DNA of 37,173 nt from an uncultured Halocynthiibacter sp. (GTDB lineage: Bacteria > Pseudomonadota > Alphaproteobacteria > Rhodobacterales > Rhodobacteraceae): NCBI GenBank assembly GCA_947503035.1, contig CANNCD010000011.1, forward strand, positions 1 to 37,173, given 5' to 3'. The translations under genes and the position numbers were made by a program. The notes beneath the pieces are model-generated. The model worked only from the letters and a program-made list of their open reading frames with translations, was not told the origin of the DNA and ran no database searches. Every line of letters begins with the position of its first letter. Position 1 is the first letter of the stretch. This document shows positions 33,280-37,173 of the stretch, one piece after another.

Positions 33280-35418
33280 ATGTGGCACCGCGGTCGGACA
33301 CGTCTCGTGCCGCTCGATCCAGAGCTTGAGTTCGATGACATCGATGTCGAAGACACTCCTGAACCAGACGCGCCCACACAGGACGAGCTCGAAGGCGCTT
33401 TGAATGCGCCCTACGAGGCAAAGCCCGCCGCTTTGTCCATGTCACAACATGAGATCGAAGCAGCGATTGCTGCAGATCGTGATCCATGGGCAGAGGCGAC
33501 AAATTCTGACGGCATTTCGTTCCTTCACCAACCGCCTATCGCCAAAATGCTCGTCGCCACGCGCTTTGCCGCAATGCTTTCAGAGGCTAGCGTCATGTCC
33601 GGTGTCACAGCGCCTCGCTCATTCACCCTGATCACAATCGCGGACAGATCTGAGCGCAAGGCGGTGTGGAAAAACCTCGGCAACGTGCTGCAGCGGCTTG
33701 CCGATATAAGCGCGGACAGCGACGACACGTGGCGCGATTTCAAAACGCCAGTTCTTGCAGCAGAGCCCAATCAGACCAAAGGCCGCGACACATCACAACG
33801 CGAGGACTTTGAGGACGCCGTCGAAGCAGCCGTTAAAAACGGCCACAAGGTTCTCGCACTGACGCCGGACGCCGCCTCCATGTCGCCGGTCACACGTGCG
33901 ATGTGCGGGCGCGTGCTGAACTGGCCAGCATTGTCCGGTCAAATGATCCTTGAGATCCTGCGCGTGACGCACACCGCCACCGGTGAGCTGTCCGAAGATG
34001 CAATCGCCAATCTTCTGCCTACGGACAGCGAGATCGCGGCACTTCCACAGGCTGTGATTGAAGCCGCGTTCTTAGAAGAGACAGCTCTCAAGGTGGCTCA
34101 AGCCCTCGCAACAGCCGCGAAGCGTTTCCAGACAGTGCCACCTGCCACGACAACACTGGAGGATATCGTCCTCAACGCAAATACACGAGCGCCAATTGAC
34201 CGTTTGATCGCAGACATGGCCGCGTGGAAGGCTGGACAACTAGATTGGGTCGAGGTCTCACCATCCATTCTTTTCTTCGGGCCACCAGGCAATGGCAAAA
34301 CGCTGTTGGCCTCGGCACTGGCCGGAAGCCTCAACATCCCCCTCATCGCGACGAGTTACTCAGACTGCCAAAAACACGGCCATCAAGGGGACATGCTCAA
34401 AGCCTTGTCTGGTAAAGTCGAAGATGCAATCCGATCAGCACCATGTGTGTTTTTTCTCGACGAACTCGACAGCTTCACTCATCGCAATCGGAAGGGGCGC
34501 AACTCTGACTATATCGTTGGTGTGGTGAATGGCTTGCTCGAGCACCTCACACGTCTGAACGAGACCCCAGGCGTCATCGTCCTTGGCGCCACAAACTATC
34601 CGGCCATGATCGATCCCGCAGTCACGCGGCCAGGGAGATTTGATCTCAAACACGAGATTACAAACCCGAATAGATCGTCCGTTCTAAAAATCCTGGAACT
34701 GGCCTTGGGCGAAGATGTGCAAGGCATGGACCTTGCTCACATCACAGACCAACTGCTCGGCTCATCCGGCGCACAGGTTGCGGCGCTAGTTCGTGAAGCC
34801 CACGGCCTCGCCCGCGCCGAACAATCCTCGCTCGCACAACATCACTTAGAATCTGCCGCGTCACGTGTGTGTCCGGTTTTGGACCAAGACCTCCTTTGGC
34901 GCATCGCAGTTCATGAAGCGGGCCATCTCGTCGTCTCACATGTTCTCGGCCTGCCGCCTGCCGAACGCGCAACGATCACAAACACAGGTGGTTTCGTCGA
35001 CATCCCAACACCAATGCTAGAGAGCGCGCTCACCGCTAAGAACCGTATCGCCGCCCTCCTCGGCGGTCGTGCGGCGGAGCATGTCATCTTTGGCGAGGCG
35101 CTCAACGGCGCAGGTATCGGACAAAACTCCGACCTCGAGCTCGCGACACGCCTCGCCGGTCAAATGCTCTTTGAATGGGGATTGGGCGAGCAACTCGTAT
35201 TCACGCCCGCTCGCATCAAAGACCGGACAAACCACTTAGACAAAATTCTCAAACACGCAGAGCACAGCGCCATCCAAATCCTTACGGCTAGAAAGGAGCT
35301 TATCTCTAATATAGCGGTAGCGCTTTGCGAAGAACGGGAGCTGTCAGCGCAGCAAATTCGAAGGTTGTTACCGCCGACGCAGCGTCTAGGCGCAACCCGA
35401 TCACGTTCACAACTCTAA
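33280..35418 (+). CDS. Soluble FtsH-like AAA+ ATPase with M41 zinc protease domain
   Basis: 712 aa from the ATG at 33280 (GGAG 7 bases upstream); the frame is open to 33052, inside the previous gene. An acidic N-terminal region with no similarity I recognise (1-300) precedes a AAA+ module: Walker A GPPGNGKT (334-341), Walker B FFLDELD (about 391-397), GATNYPAMIDPAVTRPGRFD with the sensor and Arg-finger region (about 425-445). A peptidase M41 domain follows with zinc motif HEAGH (545-549), GGRAAEHVIFG, and the third-ligand region GQNSDLELAT. Unlike housekeeping FtsH there is no membrane segment at the N-terminus, and the pore-loop region differs. Probably an element-specific protease/unfoldase; target unknown. 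Confidence 0.85.
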   Translation: MWHRGRTRLVPLDPELEFDDIDVEDTPEPDAPTQDELEGALNAPYEAKPAALSMSQHEIEAAIAADRDPWAEATNSDGISFLHQPPIAKMLVATRFAAMLSEASVMSGVTAPRSFTLITIADRSERKAVWKNLGNVLQRLADISADSDDTWRDFKTPVLAAEPNQTKGRDTSQREDFEDAVEAAVKNGHKVLALTPDAASMSPVTRAMCGRVLNWPALSGQMILEILRVTHTATGELSEDAIANLLPTDSEIAALPQAVIEAAFLEETALKVAQALATAAKRFQTVPPATTTLEDIVLNANTRAPIDRLIADMAAWKAGQLDWVEVSPSILFFGPPGNGKTLLASALAGSLNIPLIATSYSDCQKHGHQGDMLKALSGKVEDAIRSAPCVFFLDELDSFTHRNRKGRNSDYIVGVVNGLLEHLTRLNETPGVIVLGATNYPAMIDPAVTRPGRFDLKHEITNPNRSSVLKILELALGEDVQGMDLAHITDQLLGSSGAQVAALVREAHGLARAEQSSLAQHHLESAASRVCPVLDQDLLWRIAVHEAGHLVVSHVLGLPPAERATITNTGGFVDIPTPMLESALTAKNRIAALLGGRAAEHVIFGEALNGAGIGQNSDLELATRLAGQMLFEWGLGEQLVFTPARIKDRTNHLDKILKHAEHSAIQILTARKELISNIAVALCEERELSAQQIRRLLPPTQRLGATRSRSQL

Positions 35419-35653
35419 ATGTCCGGGCTCAGGGAAAGAGCATTTAATGAACCCGCTATAGGGGGCCTGACGAGTATCCACATGATCGGGCTCGCTCAGT
35501 CCTGTTATCCACATGTTTCGTCGAGCGGCTTCTATGCCCCAACTTAGCCGCCTCCTACATTTCTATCATCGCAAGCGCGCAAAGGCCCGCTTTGGCCCGC
35601 GTGCCAGAATAGGAATGAGCCTCGCGCAGCAAGGCATAAGAGAGACGACGAGC

Positions 35654-35842
35654 ATGATCAGTTTAGAGAAGAGACCAAAATCCAAATCCACACCGCCAAA
35701 CCACCGAGTCGGCCCCAAACTTTCTTTGGTGAAGACGCCACGCGCGCCACATCCTAGCTTGTTGGCCTTCGTGCATATTCTCGCACGGCAAGCCGCACAG
35801 GAAGCCTTTGCCGCCGCAGCCCAACCCACACTAGCCCACTAA
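35654..35842 (+). CDS. Small basic hypothetical protein before the recombinase
   Basis: About 62 aa from the ATG at 35654: a basic, Pro-rich N-terminus (LEKRPKSKSTPPNHRVGPKL) and a helical end (LLAFVHILARQAAQEAFAAA). The frame is open further up to 35513 but that part looks non-coding. It ends 15 bases before the recombinase ATG. Small basic proteins directly upstream of large serine recombinases often act as accessory or directionality proteins; that role is only inferred. Confidence 0.5.
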   Translation: MISLEKRPKSKSTPPNHRVGPKLSLVKTPRAPHPSLLAFVHILARQAAQEAFAAAAQPTLAH

Positions 35843-35857
35843 AAGAAGAAGAATTTA

Positions 35858-37173
35858 ATGCCTGCACAGCATACCATAAAGCGAGCTGCGATTTATGCTC
35901 GCTACTCAACGGACTTACAATCCGTCACCTCCATCACGGATCAAATCCGCCTCTGCCGTAAAATCGTAGAAGATAACGGCTGGCATGTTGCCCATATCTT
36001 CACTGACGACGCGATCAGCGGCGGAACACATTTGCGCCCCGGTTTTCAGAAGCTGCAACGAGCCGCACAAAATGGTGACTTCGATATCATCGTTTCCGAA
36101 GCACTGGACCGCCTATCGCGGGATCAAGAACACAGCGCGGGCCTCTATAAACAGATGTGCTTCTTGGACATTGATATTTTCACGAAGCTCGAAGGCAAGA
36201 TCAACGAGATGCACATCGGCCTTGGCGGTACGATGAATGCCCTCTTTCTCAAAAATCTCGGACAGAAGACACACCGTGGCCTCGAGGGGCGTGTCGAGGC
36301 AGGCAAGTCAGGTGGCGGACGGAGTTTTGGGTACACAGTAGACCGCCAGCCGCTCGCGGATGGTACCTTTACCACAGGCGAACTGGCCATCTGCCCAGAA
36401 GAAGCCGCTGTGGTCAGGCGTATCTTCGCAGACTACGACAAAGGGCTATCTACTCGCTCGATTGCTATGGCTTTAAACGCGGAAGGCATCCCTGCCCCCC
36501 GTTCTGGAAAGGGCAGCGGAACATGGTCTTTCTCCACAATCTCTGGGAACTGGAAGCGCGGCACAGGTATTCTCAATAATGAACTCTACAATGGCGAACG
36601 TGTTTGGAACCGCCAGCGCTACATCAAAGATCCGAACACAGGCAAACGTCAAGCTCGGCTGAACCCTGAGACTGAATGGGTGCGCAATGAAGTGCCAGAC
36701 CTTCGCCTGATCGAAGCCGACATGTGGCAGCGGGTCAAGCAACGTCAGGGCGTCATCAGAGCTACGTTAAGTGATGCGCAGCGGACCAACGATAGCAATC
36801 CCCTCGCGCGAGCAAAACGCACCAAGCACCTGTTTTCAGGACTACTTAAGTGTGGCTGCTGCGGTGGCTCCTATACCCTGATGAACAAGACAAAGTACGG
36901 CTGCGCTTCCGCTCGCAACAAGGGCACTTGCGACAACCGCAAGCTCATCAAACGCGAGAGTGTTGAAGAGCGTATTCTGAGTGGGCTTAAGTCCAAGCTG
37001 ATGCATCCAGAGATGCTCAAGGAGTTCGTCGCTGAATATCAAAGAGAATGGAACCGACTGCACAGCGAGAGCGCATCAGCGCGAAGCTCCATTGAGCGTG
37101 AACTCAAACAGCTCGGCGGGCAGATCGATAAGATCGTCGAAGCCATCACGGCAGGGATGTTTCACCCATCGAT
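35858..37173 (+). CDS. Large serine recombinase (resolvase/integrase), cut by window end
   Basis: 438 codons are visible and the frame runs off the window edge. ATG at 35858 after a purine-rich AAGAAGAAG. The N-terminal resolvase domain (about 8-150) has the catalytic Ser in YARYSTD (S17), FTDDAISGG, and ALDRLSRD. The recombinase domain (about 165-300) has KSGGGRSFGY, then STRSIAMALNAEGIPAPRSG and ILNNELYNGERVWNR. A zinc beta-ribbon (about 328-365) has CGCCGGSY...KYGCASARNKGTCDN, followed by the start of a coiled coil. All early catalytic elements are intact. It would integrate and excise the element that begins near 25.1 kb. Confidence 0.93.
   Translation, partial: MPAQHTIKRAAIYARYSTDLQSVTSITDQIRLCRKIVEDNGWHVAHIFTDDAISGGTHLRPGFQKLQRAAQNGDFDIIVSEALDRLSRDQEHSAGLYKQMCFLDIDIFTKLEGKINEMHIGLGGTMNALFLKNLGQKTHRGLEGRVEAGKSGGGRSFGYTVDRQPLADGTFTTGELAICPEEAAVVRRIFADYDKGLSTRSIAMALNAEGIPAPRSGKGSGTWSFSTISGNWKRGTGILNNELYNGERVWNRQRYIKDPNTGKRQARLNPETEWVRNEVPDLRLIEADMWQRVKQRQGVIRATLSDAQRTNDSNPLARAKRTKHLFSGLLKCGCCGGSYTLMNKTKYGCASARNKGTCDNRKLIKRESVEERILSGLKSKLMHPEMLKEFVAEYQREWNRLHSESASARSSIERELKQLGGQIDKIVEAITAGMFHPS

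Noticed and set aside
1-37173. tRNA genes, CRISPR arrays, retrons or diversity-generating retroelements
   Set aside because: No reverse transcriptase motif, no tRNA-like cloverleaf and no repeat-spacer array could be recognised by eye on either strand.

Overview
The window looks like chromosomal DNA of an alphaproteobacterium, most likely a marine Rhodobacterales (roseobacter-type) strain. This is inferred from moderate GC, frequent GTG and TTG starts, the compact type II secretion (T2SS) cluster with a PDZ-less GspC, and a MobV relaxase combined with a large serine recombinase. No rRNA or tRNA gene is visible, so the lineage is an inference.

Left part (1-5.4 kb, all minus strand) is a graveyard of gene fragments. 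It holds a small possible immunity-type protein, the C-terminal piece of a leucine-rich-repeat protein, an IS3-type transposase tail, and three remnants that read as Mu-like phage head genes. In transcription order these are a virion-morphogenesis (gpG-like) tail at 4048-3929, a protease/scaffold (gpI-like) remnant at 1856-1338, and a small capsid/decoration-like gene at 1341-1181. Two intact, translationally coupled genes sit between the gpG and gpI remnants: an SDR oxidoreductase and a membrane-anchored protein with a Rossmann/SLOG-like look. Next to them is a TPR/HEAT-like gene broken by two frameshifts.

Centre (5.4-25.1 kb): a 3029-codon secreted giant protein is followed 17 bp later by a small candidate immunity gene. 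In order, the giant carries a Sec signal peptide, PKD/Ig-like repeats, a cadherin-like domain, FG-GAP/VCBS repeats, a YD-repeat/Rhs core and a ~145-residue variable tip. Upstream, in the same direction and 109 bp away, is gspE, the T2SS ATPase. The rest of a complete T2SS follows: gspL-M-C-D-F-H-I-J on plus, prepilin peptidase and gspG on minus, gspK on plus. The layout suggests a dedicated T2SS that exports an Rhs-type toxin carrier. This is the most interesting candidate system in the window.

Right part (25.1-37.2 kb, running off the edge) looks like an integrated mobilizable element. It has an oriT-like set of inverted repeats, a MobV relaxase, a two-gene Cap4-type nuclease plus SMC/Rad50-like ATPase (Lamassu-like defence), an XRE repressor with twin palindromic operators and a divergent membrane protein, a ribbon-helix-helix regulator with an 18-bp palindrome, a small helical protein, a zinc-knuckle/GIY-YIG nuclease, a soluble FtsH-like AAA+ M41 protease, a small basic protein, and a large serine recombinase cut by the window end.
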